This document shows positions 25,600 through 33,367 of a stretch of DNA of 64,000 bases, one piece after another; the first letter of the stretch is position 1, and each line of letters starts with the position of its first letter. The stretch comes from Trebonia kvetii. GTDB taxonomy: Bacteria; Actinomycetota; Actinomycetes; Streptosporangiales; Streptosporangiaceae. The stretch covers positions 1-64,000 of the forward strand of contig NZ_RPFW01000008.1 in NCBI RefSeq assembly GCF_007827045.1, read 5' to 3'. Position numbers and translations under genes: made by a program. The notes below the pieces were generated by a model that did not search any database, had not been told where the DNA came from, and saw nothing but the letters and a program-made list of their open reading frames with translations.

Positions 25600-25904
25600 G
25601 GCTGCACGTCAACCCGATCGCCTGCGTCGGCCACGGCATGTGCGCCGAGCTGCTGCCCGAGATGATCAGCCTCGACCCATGGGGCTACCCGATCCTGACG
25701 CCCGAGGACGGACAGGTACCGCGCAGGCTCGCGGCACACGCGCGCCGCGCGGTCGGCGCGTGCCCGACGCTCGCGCTGCTACCCGAGGCCGCCAGCGCCG
25801 CCGCGGGCCGGGCGTCCAGCGCGGCGGACGCGGGCAGGAAGGCCGGCGCCTCAGTCGTCCCCGGTCCCCCAGGTGTGCGTGGTGGCCGACGGAATCCCGG
25901 CTGA
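25596..25904 (+). CDS. 3Fe-4S-type ferredoxin
   Basis: The 102-residue protein has CVGHGMC and a distant GACPTLAL motif, a three-Cys layout typical of the small [3Fe-4S] ferredoxins that serve P450s and other actinobacterial redox systems. Residues after ~75 are a disordered Ala/Gly/Ser-rich tail not found in most ferredoxins. GTG 25596 overlaps the NuoF-like stop (GTGA). The tail overlaps the convergent secreted-protein gene by 54 nt. It is presumably the soluble carrier of the operon. Confidence 0.85.
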   Translation: MRLHVNPIACVGHGMCAELLPEMISLDPWGYPILTPEDGQVPRRLAAHARRAVGACPTLALLPEAASAAAGRASSAADAGRKAGASVVPGPPGVRGGRRNPG

Positions 25905-26465
25905 GCACGACACCAGCATGGTCACCCCGGAAGCGCCGGACCCGGCGGCCGGATCGAAGGTCACCTTCGCGGTCTGCGCCGGCCCGCGGTAGACGTCGCC
26001 GACGACGAAACCCTGCGCGGGTGACCAGGAGTCCAGGTAGGCGCCGCCCGTCTGGCAGCTGGCCACCACGTCGCCGCCACGCGACGTGAGCACAGTGCCG
26101 CCCGGCTGCGTGCCGCCGGCCGTGGGACTGTCCGTCGCACTGGCCGGCGCGTCCGACGGCTGCGCGGCGGAGGACGGCACGGCGGAGGACGGTGCGGCGG
26201 AGGACGGCACCGCCGAGTCGGACGGGACCGCGGGGTGCGACGCCCCGGCAGTGCCGACGGTCCCGGAATCGCTGGCCGTGGGCGTCGCGGTCGGCTCCGC
26301 CGACTCGCGGGCCAGCGCCCGGTTGACCGCGACCTGGGAGAGCAGCGGCCCGGTGCTGCCGGTGATGCCCTGCCCGAGCAGGGAGACGGCGAGCAGGCTG
26401 CCCGCGGTGGCGGTGGCGGCGCCGAGCAGCCAGGCGGCGATGCCGAAGAGAATGCGCCGGTGCAT
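25851..26465 (-). CDS. Secreted Ser/Thr/Pro-rich protein
   Basis: The 204-residue protein begins MHRRILFGIAAWLLGAATAT, a signal peptide or signal anchor. A ~70-residue Ser/Thr/Pro-rich linker follows. A C-terminal domain of ~85 residues (~120-204) contains two Cys (VVASCQTGG and LVSCSAG) that could form a disulfide, with GAYLDSWSPAQGFVV between them. The family is not recognised, though similar extracellular domains occur in actinobacteria. The operator-like triple repeat at 26488-26515 lies 22 nt before its start, in the same relative position as that before the redox operon, so the two are probably co-regulated. It is divergent from the second regulator gene. Confidence 0.75.
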   Translation of the reverse strand: MHRRILFGIAAWLLGAATATAGSLLAVSLLGQGITGSTGPLLSQVAVNRALARESAEPTATPTASDSGTVGTAGASHPAVPSDSAVPSSAAPSSAVPSSAAQPSDAPASATDSPTAGGTQPGGTVLTSRGGDVVASCQTGGAYLDSWSPAQGFVVGDVYRGPAQTAKVTFDPAAGSGASGVTMLVSCSAGIPSATTHTWGTGDD

Positions 26466-26487
26466 GTCACACCATCCAGGTAACCGC

Positions 26488-26515
26488 GTTAAGGCGAGGT
26501 TAAGCAGACGGTAAG
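26488..26515 (+). promoter_or_regulatory. Triple 11-bp repeat before the secreted-protein gene
   Basis: GTTAAG at 26488, GTTAAG at 26499 and GGTAAG at 26510 are spaced exactly 11 bp apart. GTTAAGGCGAG (26488-26498) is identical to the first unit of the site before the redox operon. It lies in the 102-bp intergenic region between this gene and the response regulator at 26568, so it could control both. Confidence 0.6.
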
Positions 26516-26567
26516 CGAATCACAGGAAGGCGCTCTCACCACCAGGAAACCGGATATTTTCACTTCC

Positions 26568-27263
26568 GTGGCCCAGTTGCTTGTGGTGGAGGATGACGCG
26601 GCGATCCGCGGCGCACTGATCCGCGTGCTCACCGAGCACGGGCATGCGGTGACGTCAACGGCGTCCGCCATGGCGGCGCTGCGCCACGTCCTTGACACCC
26701 CGCCCGACCTGATCCTGCTCGACCTGGGGCTGCCCGACCTTGGCGGCTATGAGGCGCTGAAGATGATGCGCGCGGTCAGCGCCGTGCCGGTGGTGGTCGT
26801 CACCGCGCATGACGACGAGCTTGAGATCATCCGGGTGCTTGACGCCGGCGCCGACGACTACGTTGTCAAGCCGTTCGGCGTGGGCCAGATCGAGGCCAGG
26901 ATCCGGGCGGTGCTGCGGCGGTCAGGCCGGGCGGAGACGGAGGGCGGCAGCATCCTGAAGGTCGGCGGGCTCCTGCTCGACCCCGACGCGCACGAGGCGA
27001 CCCTGGACGGCGTCCGGCTCGACCTGAGCCCGCGGGAGTTCGACCTGCTGCACTACCTGACGAAGCGACCCGGCCAGGTGGTGACCCGCCGCGACCTGCT
27101 GACGCACGTGTGGCAGCTGCCCTACGGCGGTGCCGACAAGACCGTGGACGTGCACGTCTCCTGGCTGCGCAGGAAACTCGGCGAGACCGCGCAGGAGCCC
27201 CGCTACCTGCACACGGTGCGCGGCGTGGGGATCAAGCTCAGCCCGCCAGGCGAGCCCGGCTGA
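26568..27263 (+). CDS. OmpR-family response regulator (system 2)
   Basis: The 231-residue regulator has VVEDDAA, phosphoacceptor Asp52 in LLDLGLPDL, VVTAHDDE, the Lys in YVVKPFGVGQ, and a winged helix with LSPREFDLLHYLTKRPGQVV, VDVHVSWLRRKLG and TVRGVGIKL. TATTTT (26555-26560) lies 7 nt before the GTG, with no Shine-Dalgarno, so this looks leaderless. The repeats at 26488-26515 and the similar site at 22268-22296 are attractive targets for it. It precedes its kinase by 18 nt. Confidence 0.93.
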   Translation: MAQLLVVEDDAAIRGALIRVLTEHGHAVTSTASAMAALRHVLDTPPDLILLDLGLPDLGGYEALKMMRAVSAVPVVVVTAHDDELEIIRVLDAGADDYVVKPFGVGQIEARIRAVLRRSGRAETEGGSILKVGGLLLDPDAHEATLDGVRLDLSPREFDLLHYLTKRPGQVVTRRDLLTHVWQLPYGGADKTVDVHVSWLRRKLGETAQEPRYLHTVRGVGIKLSPPGEPG

Positions 27264-27281
27264 CAGGCAGGCCTGACCCCG

Positions 27282-28613
27282 ATGAGACTGCGGATTGTCG
27301 CGGTAGTGGTAGCCACGAGCTCGCTGGTGCTCGTCTCCTTCCTGCTGCCGCTCGCCCTGGTGCTGCGCACCCTCGCCGCCGACCGCGCGGTGTCCGCGGC
27401 GATGGCGCAGACCCAGTCCCTGGCGCCGCTTGTGACCAGCCTCCCCGCCCGCAGCCTGCGCCTTACGGTGGCCCAGGTCAACGCGGGCAGCAGCACGCCG
27501 GTCACGGTCTTCCTCCCGGACGGAACCGTCATCGGCAGCCCTGCGGCCACCTCGCCGAGCATCGAACTTGCCAAGCACGGCGCCTCATTCAGCACCGCCG
27601 TCGCCGGCGGGGTGGAGGTCCTCGTCGCGGTCGACGGGCTGCCCGGCGGGACGGCGGTGATCCGGTCGTTCGTGCCTGACACGGAACTGCACCACGGGGT
27701 CGCCAGGGCCTGGCTGCTGCTCCTTGCCGTCGGCGCGTTCCTCCTGGTCCTCAGCGTCGTCGTGGCCGACCAGCTTGCCCGTTCCCTGGTCCGGCCGCTG
27801 ATCGCGGTCGCGCAGGCCGCCGAGCGCCTGGCGGCGGGCGACCTGTCCGCACGGGCGGCGGTCGCGGGGCCGCCGGAGGTCCGCCTGGCAGGCACCGGCC
27901 TGAACCGGCTCGCCATGCGCATCGGCGACCTGCTGGCCAGGGAGCGGGAATCGGTCGCCGACCTGTCGCACCGGCTGCGCACGCCGCTGACCGCGCTGCG
28001 CATCGACGCGGAGTCGCTGCGCGACATCAGGCTGATCGACGACGTCGCCATGATGGAGCGCACGGTCAGCGAGATCATCCGCGAGGCGCGGCACCAGCGT
28101 GGCGAGGCGCGCGGGATGCCGTGCGACGCGAGCCAGGTGATCGCCGAACGTGCGGCGTTCTGGCGTCCGCTGGCGGAAGACCAGGAACGTCAGATGCGCG
28201 TCAGCGTGCCACCGGACCGGGCCCTTGTCCAGGCGTCCCGCGACGACCTCGCGGCCTGCGCGGACGTGCTGCTTGAGAACGTCTTCACGCACACGCCGGA
28301 AGGCGCGGGCCTCACGGTCAGGGTGAGCCACCGGGCAGGTGGCGGTGCGTGGCTTGTCGTGTCAGACGACGGTCCTGGCTTCCCGCCCGGCGGGCTGCGC
28401 CGCGGCGTGTCGGGCGCGGGCTCAACCGGCCTCGGCCTGGACATCGCACGCCGGGTCGCCGAGGAGTCCGGCGGCACGCTGGCCATCGGGCAGTCTCCCT
28501 CCGGAGGCGGCCGGGTCGCCCTTAGCCTGGGCGGCCCGCCGGGCTCCGACGGTCCGCCGCGCCGCCGCTTTACCCGCGGTCTGCCGCGGACGGCGGCTGG
28601 CCCGGGTCCTTGA
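27282..28613 (+). CDS. Sensor histidine kinase (system 2)
   Basis: The 443-residue kinase has two transmembrane segments (about 7-29 and 143-162) flanking a ~110-residue extracytoplasmic sensor domain, then HAMP, HisKA (DLSHRLRTPL, His230) and an ATPase domain with GPGFPPGG and GLGLDIARRV. Its partner is the regulator 18 nt upstream. Compared with system 1 it has a full sensor loop, so the two systems should respond to different signals. The 3' end overlaps the FHA-PrsW gene on the other strand by 44 nt, and its last ~30 residues are Arg/Pro-rich. Confidence 0.93.
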   Translation: MRLRIVAVVVATSSLVLVSFLLPLALVLRTLAADRAVSAAMAQTQSLAPLVTSLPARSLRLTVAQVNAGSSTPVTVFLPDGTVIGSPAATSPSIELAKHGASFSTAVAGGVEVLVAVDGLPGGTAVIRSFVPDTELHHGVARAWLLLLAVGAFLLVLSVVVADQLARSLVRPLIAVAQAAERLAAGDLSARAAVAGPPEVRLAGTGLNRLAMRIGDLLARERESVADLSHRLRTPLTALRIDAESLRDIRLIDDVAMMERTVSEIIREARHQRGEARGMPCDASQVIAERAAFWRPLAEDQERQMRVSVPPDRALVQASRDDLAACADVLLENVFTHTPEGAGLTVRVSHRAGGGAWLVVSDDGPGFPPGGLRRGVSGAGSTGLGLDIARRVAEESGGTLAIGQSPSGGGRVALSLGGPPGSDGPPRRRFTRGLPRTAAGPGP

Positions 28614-30201
28614 TGATCGGCAGCAGCACCGAGTCGCCGTGCCGGAACATCGGTGTCTGGCTGACCCGCTCCTCGATGGACGCCGCCGACATCGTGTACC
28701 CGAGGAACAGCAGCAACGACACCGCCTGGACCACGATGACCAGCCAGATCGATGAGCCAGCGAGGTAGTCGTTGAGCGCGTGCAAGATGGCCGCGGTGGC
28801 CACGCCGAGCACGATGAGCTGGACACGCCGCCGCGAGTAGTTCAGCCCCATGCCGATGAAGAAGCCCGCGATCCCGGCCCACACGGCGTGCTGGAACCCG
28901 TCGACGAAGATCCGCTCGGAGAACGCGAGCACGGCGTTGACCGCCTCGCTCACCGACCGCGCCTGGTTGATGCCGATGATGTCGGTCGAGGTGTAGAAGG
29001 CCTGCTCGAAGATGCCGAAGGTGAGCCCGGCGATGGTGCCGAGGAACATGCACATCGGCACGCTGAGTTTCACCTTCCGGTACCGCAGCAGGATGAGCCC
29101 GGCGAGCAGCACCGGCAGCGCCTTGGTGATCTCCTCGTTGAAGCCGATCACTAGCGCGGGGAAGAAGCCAATCTTGCCGCTGATGTGCAGCGCGTCGTTG
29201 ACATGTATCGTCACGACGTTCATCCAGGCCAGTGTCCACACGACGATCCCGGCGGCGGCCCATATCTCCAGCTTGCCGACCCGCCCGGGGCGGATCAGCA
29301 GCCAGAAGCCCATGATCCACAGCGGCGCGACGTACAGGCTGTATGCCCAGCCGGGCGTGGACAGCCGCGTCGACGAGCTGAGCGTCGCCAGGAAGATCAG
29401 CGGGAGCAGCGCGTAGGCGATGACGAGCAGCCGCAGCCCCTGCCGCCAGCCCTTGTCGTGCAGCCAGCTCTGGATGGGGAACAGGATCCGCAGCGCGGTG
29501 CCGATGTCTTCGCCGCTCGCTCCGCCCGGTGGCATCGCCTGCCGCCCCGGTGGCATGACACCCCAGCCAGGCGTCCCCGCGGGCGGCTGGTACCCGCCCT
29601 GCTGGTACCCGCCCTGCTGGTATCCGCCCTGCTGGTACCCGGGCTGCTCATAGCCGGGCTGCTGGTAGCCGCCGGGCAGCGGCTGGCCGGCGGGCTGCTG
29701 ATAGGCGGCAGGTGCGGGCGGCTGGCCGGCGGGCGGATAGCCGGCGCCAGGCGCGAACGCAGTGGACTCATAGCCGGCCGTCCACGGCGAGGGCGCCGCC
29801 GCGCCCGCCGCTGCCGGTGCGGCCGCCGGTGCGGCCGCCGGTGCGGCCGCCGGTGACGCCGCCGCGGCCGGTGGCGCGGCCGGCTGCGCAGGTGGCGCCA
29901 CGGGCTCTGCGCGCAGCACCGGCCCGTCCGCCGAACCCAGCACCAGGGCGAGCGGCCGGTCCACGGTGACCCGCGTGACCTGCTGCCCGTTCACGAAGGT
30001 GGGCGCGGACCCGGTGTTCTCGAACTCCCAGCCGCCAGGACCCCAGCGCAGCACCGCGTGCTGTCTGGAAACCGTCGGGACGTCCGTCACGAGCTCGTTG
30101 TCCGGATTGCGCCCGATCCGCACTGCCTGACCAGCGCGGACCGCGAGTTCCCTGCCCTCGAATGACAGCCGCAGCGTCCCGCCGGAGTCGTCCATGTCCA
30201 T
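28570..30201 (-). CDS. FHA domain fused to PrsW-type membrane protease
   Basis: The 543-residue protein begins with an FHA domain (residues ~8-90) showing RIGRNPDNE, VSRQHA and a terminal strand with TFVNGQQV. A long Ala/Pro/Gly/Gln-rich linker follows, including PGYQQGGYQQGGYQQGGYQ repeats. The C-terminal half is a PrsW-like integral membrane metalloprotease: GFNEEITKALPVL (Glu-Glu), TFGIFEQ, FQHAVWAG and LHALNDY carry the likely metal ligands and catalytic Glu. FHA domains bind phosphothreonine, so protease activity could be tied to kinase signalling. Ser/Thr kinases are encoded elsewhere in the window. The fusion is the unusual point. ATG 30201 follows a GGGGAC site. Confidence 0.85.
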   Translation of the reverse strand: MDMDDSGGTLRLSFEGRELAVRAGQAVRIGRNPDNELVTDVPTVSRQHAVLRWGPGGWEFENTGSAPTFVNGQQVTRVTVDRPLALVLGSADGPVLRAEPVAPPAQPAAPPAAAASPAAAPAAAPAAAPAAAGAAAPSPWTAGYESTAFAPGAGYPPAGQPPAPAAYQQPAGQPLPGGYQQPGYEQPGYQQGGYQQGGYQQGGYQPPAGTPGWGVMPPGRQAMPPGGASGEDIGTALRILFPIQSWLHDKGWRQGLRLLVIAYALLPLIFLATLSSSTRLSTPGWAYSLYVAPLWIMGFWLLIRPGRVGKLEIWAAAGIVVWTLAWMNVVTIHVNDALHISGKIGFFPALVIGFNEEITKALPVLLAGLILLRYRKVKLSVPMCMFLGTIAGLTFGIFEQAFYTSTDIIGINQARSVSEAVNAVLAFSERIFVDGFQHAVWAGIAGFFIGMGLNYSRRRVQLIVLGVATAAILHALNDYLAGSSIWLVIVVQAVSLLLFLGYTMSAASIEERVSQTPMFRHGDSVLLPIIKDPGQPPSAADRG

Positions 30202-30320
30202 GTCTGTCCCCGCCGCCCCACTTAAGTCCCGCTAAAGAATCCCGATGCGATTACACCGCATTTCCCGCCATCGCGCAGCCCCGCCACGGACAAGTCGCCA
30301 CCCTGCGCGGGCACCACAAT

Positions 30321-30399
30321 TCAAAGGCCTTCGATACAGAACGGGTGCGGGTTTCACGCGATGGTGAAACACGCACCCGTTCGGATGCTAAGCCTTTGA
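30321..30399. other. Long imperfect inverted repeat
   Basis: GAACGGGTGCGGGTTTCAC (30339-30357) pairs with GTGAAACACGCACCCGTTC (30364-30382) through 19 bp with one mismatch and a 6-nt loop. An outer stem pairs TCAAAGGCCTT (30321-30331) with AAGCCTTTGA (30390-30399) with one bulge. The structure lies in the 259-bp gap after panB and upstream of the FHA-PrsW gene; both genes run leftward. It may terminate panB transcripts, but no U-run is present and its size exceeds a usual terminator. Confidence 0.6.
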
Positions 30400-30460
30400 T
30401 GTTGTTTTGCGGTGATCCGCTGAGCGGATTACGAACTGCGCGGACGGCACGCCGCGCGGC

Positions 30461-31327
30461 TCACCGGTAGGAGTACTCCTCCGACGGGAAGGTGCCGGCC
30501 GCGACCTCGGCGGCGAACTCGTTCGCCGCGTCCCGCAGCACGTTCGCGACCTCCGCGTACCGCTTGACGAACTTCGGCGAGCGGGGCGACAGCCCGGCCA
30601 TGTCCTGCCAGACGAGGACCTGCGCGTCGCAGTCGGCCCCGGCGCCGATGCCGATCGTCGGGATGCGCAGCGACTCGGTGATCTTGCCGGCGAGCGATGC
30701 GGGGATGCCCTCGAGCACCACGGAGAACGCGCCCGCCGCCTCAAGTGCCTTGGCGTCGTGCAGCAGCCGGTCGCCGGCCTCGCCGCGGCCCTGCACCCGG
30801 AACCCGCCGAACGCGTGCACCGACTGCGGGGTGAGTCCGAGGTGCCCCATGACCGGGATGCCCGCCGCGGCGAGCTCCTCGACCTGGTGCGCGACCCGCA
30901 GGCCGCCCTCCAGCTTGACCGCGTGCGCGCCGGCCTCCTTCATGAACCGGATCGCCGCGTGCAGCGCCTCGACCGGCGATACCTGATAGGAGCCGAACGG
31001 CAGGTCGGCGACCACCATCGCCCGCTTGGTGCCGCGCACGACCGCCGCGGTGAGCGGGATCAGGTCGTCGATGGTCACCGGAATCGTCGTGTCGTACCCA
31101 AAGACAACGTTGCCCGCGGAGTCGCCGACCAGCAGCACCGGGATTCCGGCCTCGTCGAAGATCCCCGCGGTGAGCGCGTCGTAGGTGGTGAGCATGGGCC
31201 ACTTCTCGCCGTGCGCCTTGGCGGCGGCGATGTCCCTGACCGTGACCCTGCCCGGCTTCTTGCCACCGTACAGAGCCTCCGACTGGGGCTCTGACTTGCT
31301 GGATGACTGCATGGCTGCTGACGACAT
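30461..31327 (-). CDS. panB: 3-methyl-2-oxobutanoate hydroxymethyltransferase
   Basis: The 288-residue enzyme makes ketopantoate from alpha-ketoisovalerate and methylene-tetrahydrofolate, the first step of pantothenate synthesis. PanB signatures are MLTTYDALTAGIFDEAG, LLVGDSAGNVVFGYD (Mg-binding Asp), MGHLGLTPQSV, VLEGIP and IGIGAGADCDAQVLVWQDM. The ATG at 31327 lies 8 nt downstream of GGAGG and was preferred to longer frames. It is monocistronic and its 3' side is followed by the large inverted repeat. It is cytoplasmic; no regulatory element is recognised. Confidence 0.96.
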   Translation of the reverse strand: MSSAAMQSSSKSEPQSEALYGGKKPGRVTVRDIAAAKAHGEKWPMLTTYDALTAGIFDEAGIPVLLVGDSAGNVVFGYDTTIPVTIDDLIPLTAAVVRGTKRAMVVADLPFGSYQVSPVEALHAAIRFMKEAGAHAVKLEGGLRVAHQVEELAAAGIPVMGHLGLTPQSVHAFGGFRVQGRGEAGDRLLHDAKALEAAGAFSVVLEGIPASLAGKITESLRIPTIGIGAGADCDAQVLVWQDMAGLSPRSPKFVKRYAEVANVLRDAANEFAAEVAAGTFPSEEYSYR

Positions 31328-31417
31328 CGTCGGAACCTCCAAAAGTCTCGAGGCGCCCCTACTGGCGTACCCGGACACTCCGATAATCGCACGCAAGCGA
31401 CATGCGAGGATATTCGG

Positions 31418-33193
31418 GTGCCCCGTGACTTGGCTCTCAGTGCAAGCTTTGCCACCGCCGATGACATCGTTCGCTCCTACCACCAACGCGGCGGCCAGCC
31501 CGCTATCGCCTACGGAATCGTGCGTGACGGCGAACTCGTGCACGCCGCGGGATTCGGCGCCAGGTCACTCGGCGGCCCGCCGCCCGACGAGCGGACCGTG
31601 TTCCGCATCGCCTCGATGTCGAAGTCGTTCACCGCGTCCGCGATCATGCTGCTGCGCGACGAGGGAATGCTCGCGCTCGATGACCCGGCGTCGGCGTACC
31701 TGCCGCAGCTGGCCGGCTGGGACAACGGGGCGGCGGACGCCGGGCCGCTGACGATCAGGCACCTGCTGACGATGACCGCGGGCTTCCCCACCGACGACCC
31801 GTGGGGCGACAGGCAGCAGGGACTGCCGCTCGCCGAGTTCGACGCGCTGCTCGCGCACGGCGTCGGCTTCAACTGGGCACCAGGTACCCGTTTCGAGTAC
31901 TCCAACCTGGGCTACGCGATTCTTGGCAGGATCGTGGCGGCCGCCGCTGGCGTGCCCTACGACGAGTTCGTGCGGAACCGGCTGCTGACTCCCCTCAGCA
32001 TGAGCAGGACCGGATTCGCGGCGGAGGAGTTCCCGGGGTCCGAGCTCGCCCTGGGCTACCGCCGTGGCCAGGACGGCTGGCAGGAGCTTCCGTTCGACCC
32101 CTACGGCGCGTTCGCCCCGATGGGCGGCGTGTTCTCCTGCGTCGCCGACCTGGCGACGTGGGCGTCGGGCTTCGCGGCGGCATTTCGGCCGGTCATCGAG
32201 GCCCGCCTTGCCGAGTCTGACTGCGTAGCGGGCGCTGCGCACCCGCTCGCCGCCGACTCCAGGCGGCTGATGCAGCTGCCGCAGGCGGTGACCGGCTGGC
32301 GCGCGGCGGACCGCCTGCCAGGAGCGCCGCCCGGCTCGCCTGCCTATTACGGCTTCGGCCTGTTCATCGACGAGGACCCGGCGCTCGGCCGGATCGTCAG
32401 CCACAGCGGCGGCTACCCCGGCTTCGGCTCGAACATGCGCTGGCACCCGCCGACCGGCCTGGCCGTCATCGCCCTCGGCAACGGCACCTACGCCAGGATG
32501 AACGCCGTCGCGGAACTGGTGCTCGGCGCCGTGCTGCCGCCTGCGCCCGGCTATCAGGTCGCCCTCAGCCCGGGCGCGAAGCCGTGGCCGGAGACCCTGG
32601 CGGCGCAGGAATCGGTGTCCCGGCTGCTGCTCGGCTGGGACGACGCCGCGGCGGACGCGCTGTTCTGCGAGAACGTGGCGCTCGACAAGCCCTATCAGGA
32701 GCGGCTCGCCGACCTGGCGTTGCTGCGGGAACGGATCGGCGACTTCGCGCCCGACACGTCCCGTCCCGCCCAGTCCGACACCCCGGCACACCGCCGCTGG
32801 TGGCTGACGGGGGAGGGGGGCACGGTCGCGGTGGCCATCCAGCTCAACCCGCAGCGCCCGCCGCGCGTGCAGTCCCTCGGCATCGCCGTTCCGCCGGCGC
32901 CCGGCTCACCGCTCGCCAAGACGCTCACCGCCCTCGTCGCCTGGCTCAACGACCCCGCGGCAGCCTGGCCGGCGACGGTACCCGTCGCTCCGGCGGCCGA
33001 CGCGGGCCTCATCGCCAGGCGGCTGCGGATGGCCGCCGTCTGGGCCGGCCAGGTGACTTCCGGAGCCTTCCAGGCGGGCGATGGCAGCTCGTCGGCCACG
33101 GTCGAGCTATCAGGGGAGCACGCGACGGCGAACCTCGCTGTCCTCATCAACCCCGTCACCGGTGAGCTTCGCCAGGCGGACATAGCGGTGTAA
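31418..33193 (+). CDS. Beta-lactamase-family serine hydrolase
   Basis: The 591-residue protein has a class-C/DD-peptidase-like domain in its first ~370 residues. The SxxK motif is in IASMSKSFTAS, the YxN motif is YSNLGY and the KTG-equivalent is HSGGYPGFG. The remaining ~220 residues are a C-terminal extension with no recognised domain. No signal peptide is visible, so it is probably cytoplasmic and acts as an esterase or peptidase rather than in the wall. GTG 31418 follows a GAGGA site by 7 nt. It is divergent from panB. Confidence 0.88.
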   Translation: MPRDLALSASFATADDIVRSYHQRGGQPAIAYGIVRDGELVHAAGFGARSLGGPPPDERTVFRIASMSKSFTASAIMLLRDEGMLALDDPASAYLPQLAGWDNGAADAGPLTIRHLLTMTAGFPTDDPWGDRQQGLPLAEFDALLAHGVGFNWAPGTRFEYSNLGYAILGRIVAAAAGVPYDEFVRNRLLTPLSMSRTGFAAEEFPGSELALGYRRGQDGWQELPFDPYGAFAPMGGVFSCVADLATWASGFAAAFRPVIEARLAESDCVAGAAHPLAADSRRLMQLPQAVTGWRAADRLPGAPPGSPAYYGFGLFIDEDPALGRIVSHSGGYPGFGSNMRWHPPTGLAVIALGNGTYARMNAVAELVLGAVLPPAPGYQVALSPGAKPWPETLAAQESVSRLLLGWDDAAADALFCENVALDKPYQERLADLALLRERIGDFAPDTSRPAQSDTPAHRRWWLTGEGGTVAVAIQLNPQRPPRVQSLGIAVPPAPGSPLAKTLTALVAWLNDPAAAWPATVPVAPAADAGLIARRLRMAAVWAGQVTSGAFQAGDGSSSATVELSGEHATANLAVLINPVTGELRQADIAV

Positions 33194-33269
33194 ATCGATC
33201 ACGCACTGTGACCCCGGTTTCGCCCGCAAAGCCCTGTGGAGATTGACTTCCCGGACTCGGAATAGATTC

Positions 33270-33292
33270 CGATACGGACTCGTTCCGTATCG
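33270..33292. promoter_or_regulatory. Palindromic operator, probably for the TetR regulator
   Basis: CGATACGGA (33270-33278) and TCCGTATCG (33284-33292) are perfect 9-bp arms around a 5-bp centre. The site lies 76 bp before the exporter start, where a TetR-family repressor would block transcription of the exporter-TetR operon. The size and symmetry fit TetR operators. Confidence 0.65.
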
Positions 33293-33367
33293 ATAGTGCG
33301 GCTACCGGCCTCCCGGAACGACAGTGCCGGAGCCGCGACACGCTTCTCCAAGTCCTTGAAGGGGCTC

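Noticed and set aside
30162..30470. Plus-strand frame over the large inverted repeat
   Set aside because: No RBS, no family, and it crosses an intergenic region containing a clear inverted repeat.
33243..33268. Exporter promoter TTGACT with TAGATT
   Set aside because: The spacer would be only 14 nt, too short for a normal promoter, so I did not list it.
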